Below, one piece after another: positions 44,401 through 52,606 of a DNA stretch of 64,000 nucleotides. The DNA lies in assembly GCA_025355165.1 (NCBI GenBank), contig JANYAD010000172.1, forward strand, positions 44,277-108,276, in the 5' to 3' direction. Under the pieces are notes generated by a model. It had not been told where the DNA came from and did not search any database. It saw nothing but the letters and a program-made list of their open reading frames with translations. Each line of letters starts with the position of its first letter. Position 1 is the stretch's first letter. The translations under genes and the position numbers were made by a program. The stretch comes from Gammaproteobacteria bacterium (GTDB lineage Bacteria > Pseudomonadota > Gammaproteobacteria > Steroidobacterales > Steroidobacteraceae).

Positions 44401-44637
44401 GCGTTGACCAACGCCTCCCGTCACGGCCGCGCGAGCCTCGTGGATATTTCGCTGACCGGAGAGGTCAAAGGATTTATGTTGCGGATAACCGACAATGGCG
44501 TGGGCCTGGCGCAGTCGGCCCCCTCGGCGAGCGGCATGGGCCTCAAAATCATGAAGTACCGCGCCGATATGATCGGCGCCAAGTTCGACATCGCCGCATA
44601 TGAGCCGCACGGCGCCGTGGTGACGGTGGCGGGTTAG
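41410..44637 (+). CDS. Multi-PAS NarL-type sensor histidine kinase
   Basis: A 1075-residue soluble kinase with about seven PAS-type modules (roughly 8-125, 140-250, 260-375, 380-505, 515-620, 630-750 and 755-870), several with 'DITERK' PAC endings. HisKA_3 follows, with the phospho-His in 'RDLHDGLGQELTGVAL' (about 895), then HATPase_c with 'QEALTNASRHG', 'DNGVGL' and 'SGMGLKIMKYRA'. This kinase class pairs with LuxR-type regulators, and one lies 47 bp downstream. No membrane helix is seen, so all inputs are cytoplasmic. The number of PAS domains suggests several redox or ligand signals. Confidence 0.93.
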   Translation: MATSPDFLRLAASASRALAETALDSLRDSVLVIDARHKLVPLVLANAAARRCLCSAADEATLIESPLARVLGSASAALVDPLISCLVESKVPVSRLLTWRFIQGEQSVLTDIKLLDLGAAQRLVMLSFTPPPAHPDLVSAMDQLPFDILILDPDLKVTYANAGAVRSAGAIPGGVLGCSALMLAPTMLLQPEVFARVLAGGMFHDESLVLAETGRITRRFEIDMHPLNGAAGIVGLLVLCLEVTEGHAGKRTYGKGERRLLALTEHALDIITIADADGRLQYVSGGVQNSLGYTSEERQSNLLFEHAHADDREELLGKFRQLVKGDIKSFSREYRMRHKDGSFRWLESRCVSAFANPLINGVVINSRDITERKQAEFRLAQREEVFRLAAEAVDGVIFEWDVARNVVHRSHAVQEVLGLAPEELESSVDGWLARIHPRDFSAAKRALSMGLMSGRGWTTAYRIRDAKGRYRSILDRALVQRNHAGDPVRVIGCCVDVSEIKRLTDILDESQRIAKIGGWEYSYATRELTWTDEMFRIYGTNAQEFHVSWDSMLAQCVPESTAQLREAFRRAEAGSGHVDLEIEINSLKDQRIWVRIIGHLEMLGGRPFRAFGSVQNIQAKKLVQIQLENSTGWLKLSMNMANMHAWRWDKAQNSFEFANLDEPQVHLSSVYPDMETMLARVHPKDQRAVRRAVDLAFSGPGEVRQEFELLGIDGRYRSYATTARPLYEGDMPRGLVGVIQDVTARRDSERRLRRSEELLRVTTANTADTLVLLDTTLCVRFINKGVNELTADEIIGRDIGALLPAAARMGVLQKLARILETGQTATFEFESIEKGQPHYFENCAVVVRDRGVATGISISMRDITERKGLEQEILDVSGRERQSIGRDLHDGLGQELTGVALMLRGLAGRITERCPDVVQNVNEIVGHVNQSIETARSLAWGLLPVRTETGGLSAALRALAARSRDLYGLEVHFHSQLSREFVLTETNASHLYRITQEALTNASRHGRASLVDISLTGEVKGFMLRITDNGVGLAQSAPSASGMGLKIMKYRADMIGAKFDIAAYEPHGAVVTVAG

Positions 44638-44684
44638 GCAGCCAGGTTAGGATACAATGAGACGCCGTCTTAAGAGGATTCAAC

Positions 44685-45440
44685 TTGGCAGCGAGCAGTA
44701 CATGGATTCGAGCTTCGATGTCCCAAACGGGCATTAGCGCGGCTAACCGCCGGGCGCGGCGCGTCCTCATTGTCGATGACCATCCCATCGTGCGCCAAGG
44801 ACTGCGGCGCATCATGGAAAACGAGGAGGATTTGATTGTCTGCGGCGAGGCGGAAACGGCCCGCGATGCACGCATCGCGATCAAGGAGTTGAATCCCGAT
44901 GTCATGATCGCCGATATCAGCTTGAAGCAAAGCGATGGCATCGAGCTGGTGCGCGACGTGCGTGCCCACTATCCGCAATTGCCCATCTTGGTGCTGTCCA
45001 TGCACGATGAGACCATTTACGCCGAACGCATGCTTTCGGCCGGGGCCAATGGCTACATCATGAAGCAGGCGGCGAGCGAGCAGTTCTTGGTGTCGCTGCG
45101 CCGGGTTCTGGACGGCGGGATCTACGTGTCCGAGTCGGTCGGCAACAACATGATTCAAAAATTCGCAGCCGGCGGCTCCTATATCTCGGCCAATCCCATC
45201 GATCGGCTGAGCAATCGCGAATTGCAGATTCTGCACATGATCGGCAAGGGCATGAGCACCCGTGAGACCGCCGAGTCTTTGAACTTGAGCATCAAGACGG
45301 TGGAGTCCCATCGCCAGCGCATCAAGCGCAAGCTCAATTTGAATACCGGCACGCAGTTGGTGCAATACGCGGTGAATTGGTTCACGGGACGCGAGAGCAG
45401 CACAGGTTCCTCGGCCTCGCGCGAGGGTTTTAATCCTTAA
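44685..45440 (+). CDS. NarL/FixJ-family response regulator
   Basis: A 251-residue regulator. The TTG at 44685 stands 7 nt after 'GAGG' (44674-44677), while the next ATG (44718) has no such site, so a TTG start seems real. Receiver domain: 'VLIVDDHPIVRQGL', phospho-Asp in 'VMIADISLKQSDG', Lys in 'GYIMKQA'. The C-terminal LuxR HTH covers about 180-240: 'LSNRELQILHMIGKGMSTRETAESLNLSIKTVESHR'-type, here quoted in part. It is almost surely the partner of the multi-PAS kinase. Confidence 0.93.
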   Translation: MAASSTWIRASMSQTGISAANRRARRVLIVDDHPIVRQGLRRIMENEEDLIVCGEAETARDARIAIKELNPDVMIADISLKQSDGIELVRDVRAHYPQLPILVLSMHDETIYAERMLSAGANGYIMKQAASEQFLVSLRRVLDGGIYVSESVGNNMIQKFAAGGSYISANPIDRLSNRELQILHMIGKGMSTRETAESLNLSIKTVESHRQRIKRKLNLNTGTQLVQYAVNWFTGRESSTGSSASREGFNP

Positions 45441-45464
45441 TCGTTGAGTTGGGGCCTACCCTTG

Positions 45465-45541
45465 GGCGGCGGGGATGAACAGAGTTGGTGCGGCGCGTGC
45501 GCCGGGGCATCGCGATATACCCGGACGATGCGGAAGGGTAG
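45465..45541 (+). pseudogene. Decayed GGDEF-domain relic
   Basis: The gap before the REC-GGDEF gene encodes 'GGGDEQ' at about 45465 and, in a different frame, 'RRGIAIYPDDAEG' followed by a stop (45503-45541). 'GIAIYPDD' is a signature of the C-terminal half of GGDEF domains. Together they look like the remains of a diguanylate-cyclase gene after a deletion and frameshift. Confidence 0.5.
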
Positions 45542-45695
45542 CGACGTCACGATATGCTCGGTTAAGGCATTCCCTTAATCCCCAGTGAGTGCCAGTGCCG
45601 AGTTTTCATACCCGGTTCTCGCGCATGATTAAGTCATCGAATGTTACGCCGATATGACAAAGGCGCTGATAACGTGACCAACGGGGTTGAATACA

Positions 45696-46691
45696 GTGTC
45701 TGACACGGAAAGTGTGACGCCGATCACATTACAGGCGACGCCAACGATTCTGCTGGCCGAGGACGATCCTGTCACCCGGATGCTCATGACCCGCTTTCTC
45801 AAGAACGCCGGCTACGAAGTCGATGCCGTGGCGAATGGTTCCGAAGCGCTCGACAAAATGACCTCGCGCTACTACCCGATGTTGGTGACCGATTGGGAAA
45901 TGCCGCAAATGGATGGCATTGCCCTGTGCAAGGCGGTGCGCAACATGCAGCTCGATGGCTACGTGTACGCACTGCTGCTGACCGCGCGCGATGCCAAAGA
46001 GCACATCATTGCCGGGCTTGAGGCAGGGGCGGATGACTACCTGGTCAAGCCCGTGCACGAAGCTGAACTGATCGCGCGCTTGAATGCAGGCCGACGAATA
46101 CTGGCGCTCGAGCACTCGTTGCGCGTGGCCAACCAGCGCAACCGAATTCTGTCGATCACCGATGCGCTCACCGGGGCCTACAACCGGCGCTATCTGATGG
46201 AGCAATTGCCGCGCGAATTCGAACGCTGCCGCCGCTACGGATATCCATTATCGGTGCTGATGTGCGATCTGGATCATTTCAAACAGGTCAACGACCAGCG
46301 CAGTCACGCCGCGGGAGACGATGTGCTGCAGCAATTTGCGAGCCGCGCCCAGAAATTTATCCGCGGCAACAGCGATTGGATCGCCCGTTACGGCGGCGAG
46401 GAATTTCTCATCGTGCTGCCCGAAACCGGCTACGACGAAAGCCTGATCGTGGCGGAAAAGCTCCGCCAGCTCATCGCCTCGACACCGTTCCCCACCCGTG
46501 CCGGGGATGTCTCGGTGACGGCCAGCTTTGGGGTGGCCTCGACCGGGCTTCAGGGACCGGATTTGGCGCTTCATGTCGAGACATTGATCCGCGCGGCGGA
46601 TGAGAGTTTGTACAAAGCCAAGATGGCGGGGCGCAATTGCTTCACCGGCCAGGAACTGGGCGCCCCCTTACCCCGCGCGGCTCACGGCTAA
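45696..46691 (+). CDS. REC-GGDEF response-regulator diguanylate cyclase
   Basis: A 331-residue protein. GTG 45696 has a 9-nt gap from 'GGGG', better than the track TTG at 45687. Receiver domain (about 15-130): 'ILLAEDDPVTRML', Asp in 'LVTDWEMPQMDG', Lys in 'YLVKPV'. GGDEF domain (about 160-320): 'SITDALTGAYNRRYL', 'DLDHFKQVND', 'ARYGGEEFLIVLPETG', 'ASFGVAST'. The active site is intact, so it should make c-di-GMP when phosphorylated. The inhibitory RxxD site before GGEEF reads 'GNSD', so product inhibition may be weak. The cognate kinase may be the multi-PAS kinase upstream. Confidence 0.93.
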   Translation: MSDTESVTPITLQATPTILLAEDDPVTRMLMTRFLKNAGYEVDAVANGSEALDKMTSRYYPMLVTDWEMPQMDGIALCKAVRNMQLDGYVYALLLTARDAKEHIIAGLEAGADDYLVKPVHEAELIARLNAGRRILALEHSLRVANQRNRILSITDALTGAYNRRYLMEQLPREFERCRRYGYPLSVLMCDLDHFKQVNDQRSHAAGDDVLQQFASRAQKFIRGNSDWIARYGGEEFLIVLPETGYDESLIVAEKLRQLIASTPFPTRAGDVSVTASFGVASTGLQGPDLALHVETLIRAADESLYKAKMAGRNCFTGQELGAPLPRAAHG

Positions 46692-47207
46692 ATAAATTCA
46701 CTAGTCGAGCAGGCATTCCGCGTTCACGGCGCGCTTCACACCGAGTTCGACCATCTTTCCCGATGGCAGGAAAGGAATTTTCACACACGGCTTTTCGAGG
46801 GTTGTGACCTCGTGACTCAAATCCCGGGCATCGATATTGCCCCTCGCGTCTTTAAAGAAACGCGCCCGCTATCGCATGTGTTCTCGTCTCTCACCCTTCA
46901 ATACCCCGATGATCTCCGCCAAGCACTGCTCGCCACCGCTGACGATATGGGGGACTGCGGCACCGCTTGAGCTATGATCGAGGGTGCACTCTTAAGCGAA
47001 AAGCATGCGAAAACTGAAGTGTTTGGGTCTTGTGACTGCGGCCATCTCACACTCTTGGCATCGCTTTGGGTGGCACTCCAGCGGGGGCACGCCAGGCGGG
47101 AAAAACCACCGGCTAGCGATGAACCTTTGCTCGCGGTCAACATGCCAGCTCGAAGATGGAGTTGGAGCCGTGCTTAAAGAGAGCTGGCCACAGGGAATGT
47201 TCGAGCG
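46692..47207. other. Intergenic region with a possible small decayed ORF
   Basis: About 515 bp with no clear gene. On the minus strand a stop-to-stop frame of about 55 codons (roughly 46705-46870) reads as good protein ('VTTLEKPCVKIPFLPSGKMVEL') but has only a weak TTG start, so it may be a relic or a 39-residue small protein. The rest shows nothing recognisable. The plus-strand frames before mutY have no ribosome site. Confidence 0.3.
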
Positions 47208-48278
47208 GTGACTCGACAGTCAAATCCATTTGCGCAGCGGCTGCTCGACTGGTTCGCCCTGCATGGCCGGCACACGCTGCCGTGGCAAACCGATCCCACG
47301 CCATACCGAGTGTGGGTCTCGGAAGTGATGCTGCAGCAGACGCAAGTCGCCACGGTGATCCCCTACTACGAACGATTCATGGCGCGCTTCCCCGATGTGC
47401 GCTCGCTCGCATCAGCGCCGCTCGATGAGGTGCTTCACCTGTGGACCGGCTTGGGTTATTACGCGCGCGCCCGCAATTTGCACGCGTGTTCGCAAGGTTT
47501 GGTCGCGCGCAATGGCGGCGAGTTTCCAGAAGAACTCGAGACCGTGATGGAACTGCCCGGGATCGGGCGGTCCACCGCAGGCGCTATTCTGGCGATCTCG
47601 CGCGGTCAGCGGCATCCCATACTCGATGGCAACGTCAGGCGCGTGATGGCGCGGGTATTCGGCGTTGCTGGGGATCCTGCTTCGAAGGCTGTCGTTGGCG
47701 CGTTGTGGACGCACTCAGATGACTGCACCCCTTCGCATCACGTAGCGGAGTACACCCAAGCCATCATGGATTTGGGCGCCATGGTGTGCACCCGGTCTCG
47801 ACCTGCCTGCACGGTCTGTCCCTTGAATGAGAGGTGCGTGGCAGCGCGCGAGGGGCGTCAGGCGGAATTGCCGGGCAAGAAACGCAAACGCGTGCGGCCC
47901 GCGCGCGAGGCGACGTTGCTGATTGCGCAAACTGCAGGGCAGGGCGGAAGTCTTGTCTTCTTGGAACGGCGACCCGCTTTAGGCTTATGGGGCGGGCTCT
48001 GGTCACCACCGCAATTCAATAGCTCGCAGGACGCGTTTGAGTGGTGCCTGAAAGAATTCGGTGACATCGCGCAATCGCGGATGCTGGCACCGATCGATCA
48101 CGCATTCACGCATTTTGATTTGCGTCTCATACCCTTGCAAGTATTTTGCACACCGAGCGGGAAAGTGGACGAAGGTCATGACCGCCTTTGGTACCAACTT
48201 GACGCGCCACCACGAATCGGCTTACCTCAACCCGTGGCGCAGCTGCTCGAGCGCTTGCGCACAGGGGGAATGGCTTAG
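47208..48278 (+). CDS. mutY: A/G-specific adenine DNA glycosylase MutY
   Basis: A 356-residue base-excision repair enzyme that removes adenine mispaired with 8-oxoguanine. '[18 protein letters not shown]' carries the catalytic Glu. Helix-hairpin-helix: '[16 protein letters not shown]', with the catalytic Asp in '[14 protein letters not shown]'. The iron-sulphur loop is C-x6-C-x2-C-x5-C ('[17 protein letters not shown]'). The C-terminal NUDIX-like domain (about 230-350) recognises 8-oxoG. The start is GTG 47208. yggX follows 15 bp downstream, the same order as in Escherichia coli. Confidence 0.97.
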   Translation: MTRQSNPFAQRLLDWFALHGRHTLPWQTDPTPYRVWVSEVMLQQTQVATVIPYYERFMARFPDVRSLASAPLDEVLHLWTGLGYYARARNLHACSQGLVARNGGEFPEELETVMELPGIGRSTAGAILAISRGQRHPILDGNVRRVMARVFGVAGDPASKAVVGALWTHSDDCTPSHHVAEYTQAIMDLGAMVCTRSRPACTVCPLNERCVAAREGRQAELPGKKRKRVRPAREATLLIAQTAGQGGSLVFLERRPALGLWGGLWSPPQFNSSQDAFEWCLKEFGDIAQSRMLAPIDHAFTHFDLRLIPLQVFCTPSGKVDEGHDRLWYQLDAPPRIGLPQPVAQLLERLRTGGMA

Positions 48279-48293
48279 CGTAAGATTCGGTGC

Positions 48294-48560
48294 ATGGCAC
48301 GCAAGGTTCAGTGTTTATTACTTAAGCGCGAGGCGGAAGGGCTCGACTACCTGCCTTATCCGGGCGAATTGGGCAAACGCATTTATCACCACATTTCCAA
48401 GGAAGCGTGGGCTCAGTGGGTCGCGCATCAGACCATGCTGATCAATGAGAATCGACTGACGCCCATTGAACCGAAGGCTCGGGCCTTTTTGGTCGCGGAA
48501 ATGGAAAAATTCTTGTTTGGCAGCGGATCGGAGAAGCCCAAAGAGTTTGTGCCAAAATAG
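48294..48560 (+). CDS. yggX: YggX, Fe(II)-trafficking/oxidative damage protection protein
   Basis: An 88-residue protein with the family start '[27 protein letters not shown]' shortened here, the conserved Cys7, '[22 protein letters not shown]', and 'EKFLFG'. YggX binds ferrous iron and protects iron-sulphur enzymes from oxidation. MutY itself holds an iron-sulphur cluster, and the two genes are commonly paired in gammaproteobacteria, which supports that assignment of the host. Confidence 0.97.
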   Translation: MARKVQCLLLKREAEGLDYLPYPGELGKRIYHHISKEAWAQWVAHQTMLINENRLTPIEPKARAFLVAEMEKFLFGSGSEKPKEFVPK

Positions 48561-48656
48561 GCCAAACGCGCCTATGCCGTAGGTAAGTGGCTGATTCTTC
48601 GATTATTCATTGACGATCAAAGCTCGCGCCTGTCTAATACGCGGCTCTTCGAATAA

Positions 48657-48725
<69 letters not shown>

Positions 48726-48872
48726 CAAATTCTTCTGGGTGGTCCGTTCCGAGCACATCGGTAACGATTTATACCGACGGTCAGTGTCAAGATAGTTGTC
48801 GCTCGGGCTGGGCCGCCACACTGGGTGAGAAACTCGCTCAGGGTTGAGGACTACGTCAACCGGTGGATCTGA

Positions 48873-49028
48873 AAAACGGCTCGAAAGCTGAAGCCTCGGA
48901 TCTCGAGTGGCTGGAATGCGGAGGAAATCTATCCCGGCACGACCACCTCGCAACTGTCGACCGCCGAACTTACCAAGCTGCGCGACCGGGCATACATCGC
49001 TGACGTTCATCGAGGATGGCACCAGTAA
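48873..49028 (+). pseudogene. Decayed coding fragment
   Basis: A 51-codon open stretch with no start codon, ending in TAA, reads as credible protein ('ISSGWNAEEIYPGTTTSQL', 'AELTKLRDRAYIADVHRG'). The frames around it are broken. I cannot name the parent family. It lies in the abnormal region just right of the truncated tRNA. Confidence 0.35.
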
Positions 49029-49304
49029 GATGGTGGAGTGGTCGGCCATTTTCAGCTTTTTCAGCGACACGCCGGTGAACTCATCGCTCGTATTAGTAGA
49101 GCGGCTGGCGCTCGGTAAGCTTCTCATGGTCATCGCTAGCGACGATCTCGTCATTTGTAACAAGGCTGTAGTTGTTTTCAGCGCTAAAACGTTATTTAAG
49201 TGTAGTGGCGAATAAAAAATAGGCGCGATGGGACTTCCAGACGAGTGGCTACACGGCGTCGCATTCATCCTTCCGCGAAGATCTGAAAATCCGAGGGGAA
49301 AATT

Positions 49305-49570
49305 ATGTTCGGCAAGAAGGGTTGGTCTATCCCAGCAGCGTCGTTGCTCTTTATTTTTTTCGGCGTATCTACGGCAAATGCCGAGGATCATCCGCAGTGC
49401 TCACCGTTGCCAGCCTTCGAGGCTCGTATGCGGTTGTCGCTACCTATGGCGCTAACGTTGCGGTAGCGCTGGCGAAACGGTACTTGGATGGAAATGGAAA
49501 TTTGACGGGAACATTTCTTGTCAATGCAAGAGCCGATGACCAGCCAGCAGGCCATTCCCCCGGAATCTAA
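49305..49570 (+). pseudogene. Frameshifted secreted beta-rich protein
   Basis: ATG 49305 after 'GAGGGG' opens a clear signal peptide ('MFGKKGWSIPAASLLFIFFG..STANAEDH'), then about 'HPQCSPLPA'. The frame then stops at about 49466, but the +1 neighbouring frame continues in good family style 'SLRGSYAVVATYGANVAVALA..YLDGNGNLTGTFLVNA' to a stop at 49570. That pattern belongs to short secreted beta-sheet proteins with 'GxYA....TFDGxGNxTGTxxVN' repeats. A single indel at about 49410-49425 explains the break. Sequencing error is the alternative. Confidence 0.6.
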
Positions 49571-50318
49571 CACCCATACCTTTGCAGGGTCTCTCGAATT
49601 GTAGTGCAAAAAGTTGCTCCGAGATTCCGGTAAAGACTGGCTGAGCGATGGGACCCTATGGCGAATGTTGCCTGCGCACTTGATTCCTGCCTACATGGGG
49701 CAGAAGGTCGAGTGTGAACCGCTGTGGGCGCGTGCTGTGGAACGGCAATCGCGCCTCTACGATCAACAAGCCGTTTTAAGCAGGAAAAAGGCGGCGCCAG
49801 ATCCAAGCAAGTGGAAGGCGTACTGCCAACGAGGACGCGATCTTCTGAACGGTCGAGTTGCAACGCAAGCGTGACGATCACGCAACATCAAAACCAACGC
49901 CCGACGACTTCGCGGCCGACCCCCCGATTTTTGGCAGTCGATTCCACCAGCTACTTGCAATCATCTGAATGGGTGGGGCCTTACTCGTTTACGGCGTCGC
50001 TGCTAGCCATTCGCGGCGTGATGGACAGGCCGTTAGAATCCAGAGTTGAGCGTCGCGCCTCGTTAGTGACCGCGGACACGCCGTTCGTTGTAGGACAGCA
50101 ATCTGAGGTATCGCGAAGGGCATTAAGTCAAATACCTGTGTCGTTGTCTGTCGCAGTCAGTCCCGAAGAGCGTGGTGCGACTTCAGACATTGATGTGGTG
50201 TTGAGTGTTGACTTGTAGATGATCACGGCCGGACAATCGAAGCATTCCGGTACGAATCGTTTCGCGCGACTCTCTCGTACCGCGTACATCAATGATTAAG
50301 ATAAAACGAGGGGAATGT
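49571..50318. other. Accessory stretch with two doubtful ORFs
   Basis: About 750 bp. The frame 49614-49874 (86 codons) gives 'AHLIPAYMGQKVECEPLWAR' and 'KAAPDPSKWKAYCQRGRDLL', and the overlapping frame ending 50218 gives 'SEWVGPYSFTASLLAIRGVM' and 'SDIDVVLSVDL'. Both look protein-like in parts but lack ribosome sites and overlap each other, so I read them as decayed remains. The real gene after it starts at ATG 50319. Confidence 0.35.
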
Positions 50319-52298
50319 ATGCTGTTGTTTCAAAGACGAACGTTTAAATTTGCGGGCGGTACAATCATGGGCTCGTTCGGCGCGGCGCTGGGTGTCCTTT
50401 GCCTATCGCAAAGTCCGATTGCCGCTGCTCAGACGGCGCGGGTGTTTCCACAAACCGTCATTCAATTCACTGCGCTGGGGCAGACCACCATTCACGGCGG
50501 CCCCGTGGCTCCTGCGGGCATCGCGCTGCCAGAAGTTTCGCCTCTCGATGACTCCTCGGTCGGCGTGAAAAACGAAAGTGTCGGCGGCGGCGCGGCGCTG
50601 GCTGCAGCGAGAGTGCCGACCTCCAACTTGAGCGGCAAGCATGGTCTGGCCATTCCGAGCAAAGTCGAAGGACGCAATCGTGCCGGTCTGGCTAGCGAGA
50701 GCAATTCTGCAAACGACGGTCAAAATGCGGCGGCCCCAGCATTGCCGGCGCCGCCCACTGCAGTGCCAAATCCGCGCGGCAGACCGGTCGTCGACTCCTC
50801 GAGCCGCGTTTTTCATTTCGATGGATTGACGCACGCGGATCAACGGCTCGCCGGTACCGGCATCTATACCAACACGCAGTTTTCCCTTGAACCGCCCGAC
50901 CAGGCCTTGTGCGCCGGCAACGGCTTCGTCGTCGAAGCGGTCAACAATGCCATCGCCATCTACGATCAGGCAGGAAATCTGTTGAGCGGGCCGGAAGCCT
51001 TGAGCCAATTCTGGGGATTGGCGCCCGAAGTGATTCGTGGCACCAAACCGGTGTTCGGTCAGTTCATCAGCGATCCAAAGTGTGCCTACGACGCTGAGAC
51101 GCAGCGCTGGTTCGTCAGCGAACTGATGCAGGACAATGGCAACGGCGGCAGCGGGCGCAACTTCAATTTGCTTGCCGTGAGCCAGACTTCCGACCCGCGC
51201 GGCGCGTTTTTGCGCTTGAGTTATGACGTGACTGACGATGGGGTCAATGGCACTCCGAACCATGCGGGCTGCCCTTGCTTCGGCGATCAGCCCTTGCTCG
51301 GCTACGACGCGAATGGCGTTTACCAGTCCACGAATGAATTCGGCGCCAAGGTCTTCAATGGTTCGCAGATTTATGCCATTCCGAAGAAAGGCCTGATTGC
51401 GGCGACGCACGGCGATTTTTCGCACTTGTACGTGGTAAGCATCGATGCATCCCAGGGGTTGGCGCCTTTCGGCGGCTTGAGCTACTCGGTGCAGCCGGCA
51501 GTTAGCAATGGCGGCGAAGACCAAGAAGATGGGTCAAACCGAGGGGTGGAATTTTTCTTAAGTTCCCTTCAATTCGGCAATCCCGGCTACGAAATGCTCG
51601 ACAATCGCATCGCGGTCTGGGCGCTGGCGAACACCGCTTCGCTCAACACTAACTCGCCGGCATTGTCGTTGAGCTTCGACGTGATCGCCTCTGAGACTTA
51701 CGGGCAGCCCAATCCGGCGCAGCAAAAGCCAGGTCCCACGCCGCTTGCCACTGCTTTGGGCGAGCCTGAGGAATTGATCAATACGAATGACGATCGCATG
51801 AATCAAGTGGTGTATGCCAACGGCCTGCTCTACTCGGGCGTCAATACCATCATCGGTGATGGCAGCCGCACCGGCATCGCCTGGTTCGGCGTGCGGCCCC
51901 GCTTCGAGCATGGCAGCGTGTCGGGAAGCGTTGCGCGTCAAGGCTATGTCGCGGTAGACGGCAACAACGTGATTTTTCCGTCGTCTGCCTTTACAGGTGA
52001 GAGCGGCGCGATGGTATTCACGCTGGTCGGACCCGACTATTATCCGAGCGCTGCGTATACGCGCATGGGAGAAGAAAGCAGCTCAGCCGTGCACATAGCC
52101 GCTGACGGCGCGGGGCCGGATGATGGATTCACCGGCTATAAAGCATACGGCGGAAACGGTGTCGCGCGCTGGGGCGATTACTCGGCTGCGGTCTCCGATG
52201 GCGGCAGCGTCTGGCTGGCGACCGAATATATTCCCAATAAGCCTCGCACCGCTTTGGCGAATTGGGGCACTTCCATCATTCGGGTGCAATCGGAATAA
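50319..52298 (+). CDS. Large secreted protein, probable beta-propeller-like fold, unknown function
   Basis: A 659-residue protein. ATG 50319 stands 6 nt after 'CGAGGGGAA'; the track start is 9 codons upstream. The signal region ends near 'SPIAAAQTAR'. An Ala/Pro-rich stretch (about 20-165) leads to a conserved core with 'PPDQALCAGNGFVVEAVNNAIAIYD', 'SDPKCAYDAETQRWFVSELMQD', 'GDQPLLGYDANGVYQSTNEFG' and a terminal 'SVWLATEYIPNKPRTALANWGTSI'. The periodic W/Y-G blocks suggest a propeller. This family occurs as uncharacterised exported proteins. A hairpin follows the stop. Confidence 0.75.
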   Translation: MLLFQRRTFKFAGGTIMGSFGAALGVLCLSQSPIAAAQTARVFPQTVIQFTALGQTTIHGGPVAPAGIALPEVSPLDDSSVGVKNESVGGGAALAAARVPTSNLSGKHGLAIPSKVEGRNRAGLASESNSANDGQNAAAPALPAPPTAVPNPRGRPVVDSSSRVFHFDGLTHADQRLAGTGIYTNTQFSLEPPDQALCAGNGFVVEAVNNAIAIYDQAGNLLSGPEALSQFWGLAPEVIRGTKPVFGQFISDPKCAYDAETQRWFVSELMQDNGNGGSGRNFNLLAVSQTSDPRGAFLRLSYDVTDDGVNGTPNHAGCPCFGDQPLLGYDANGVYQSTNEFGAKVFNGSQIYAIPKKGLIAATHGDFSHLYVVSIDASQGLAPFGGLSYSVQPAVSNGGEDQEDGSNRGVEFFLSSLQFGNPGYEMLDNRIAVWALANTASLNTNSPALSLSFDVIASETYGQPNPAQQKPGPTPLATALGEPEELINTNDDRMNQVVYANGLLYSGVNTIIGDGSRTGIAWFGVRPRFEHGSVSGSVARQGYVAVDGNNVIFPSSAFTGESGAMVFTLVGPDYYPSAAYTRMGEESSSAVHIAADGAGPDDGFTGYKAYGGNGVARWGDYSAAVSDGGSVWLATEYIPNKPRTALANWGTSIIRVQSE

Positions 52299-52305
52299 AC
52301 GCCGT

Positions 52306-52333
52306 GCCCTGCAAGCGAGTGCGCTTGCAGGGC
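52306..52333 (+). terminator. 12-bp hairpin after the secreted-protein gene
   Basis: GCCCTGCAAGCG pairs perfectly with CGCTTGCAGGGC across an AGTG loop, 8 bp after the stop, then TTGGTTG. Strong stem with a short T-poor tail. Confidence 0.75.
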
Positions 52334-52606
52334 TTGGTTGCGCGGAACGGCCTTAGACATGTGGTGCGGCAAGTCGGGCGCATGACGACGCTGCAACCGG
52401 CCCTTCGTTGTGATGCGCGCTGTTCATTTATCTTGCAAGTATGTCGTACGGAGTCTCGCACGGACGACTGTCGCGTCGCGTGACGACTTTGGACTTAGGA
52501 TGCACGCCCTTTGGTGACTTGAGAGTCGTGCCGCCTTGGTGATGCTGGAATACTTGAGTGTAAGATCAGACCGGAGCGAGCCCGCGGCGCGAGGTTGACC
52601 GACACC

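Noticed and set aside
50403-51524. 373-codon minus-strand ORF opposite the large secreted protein
   Set aside because: Antisense shadow; plus-strand gene has ribosome site, signal peptide and terminator.
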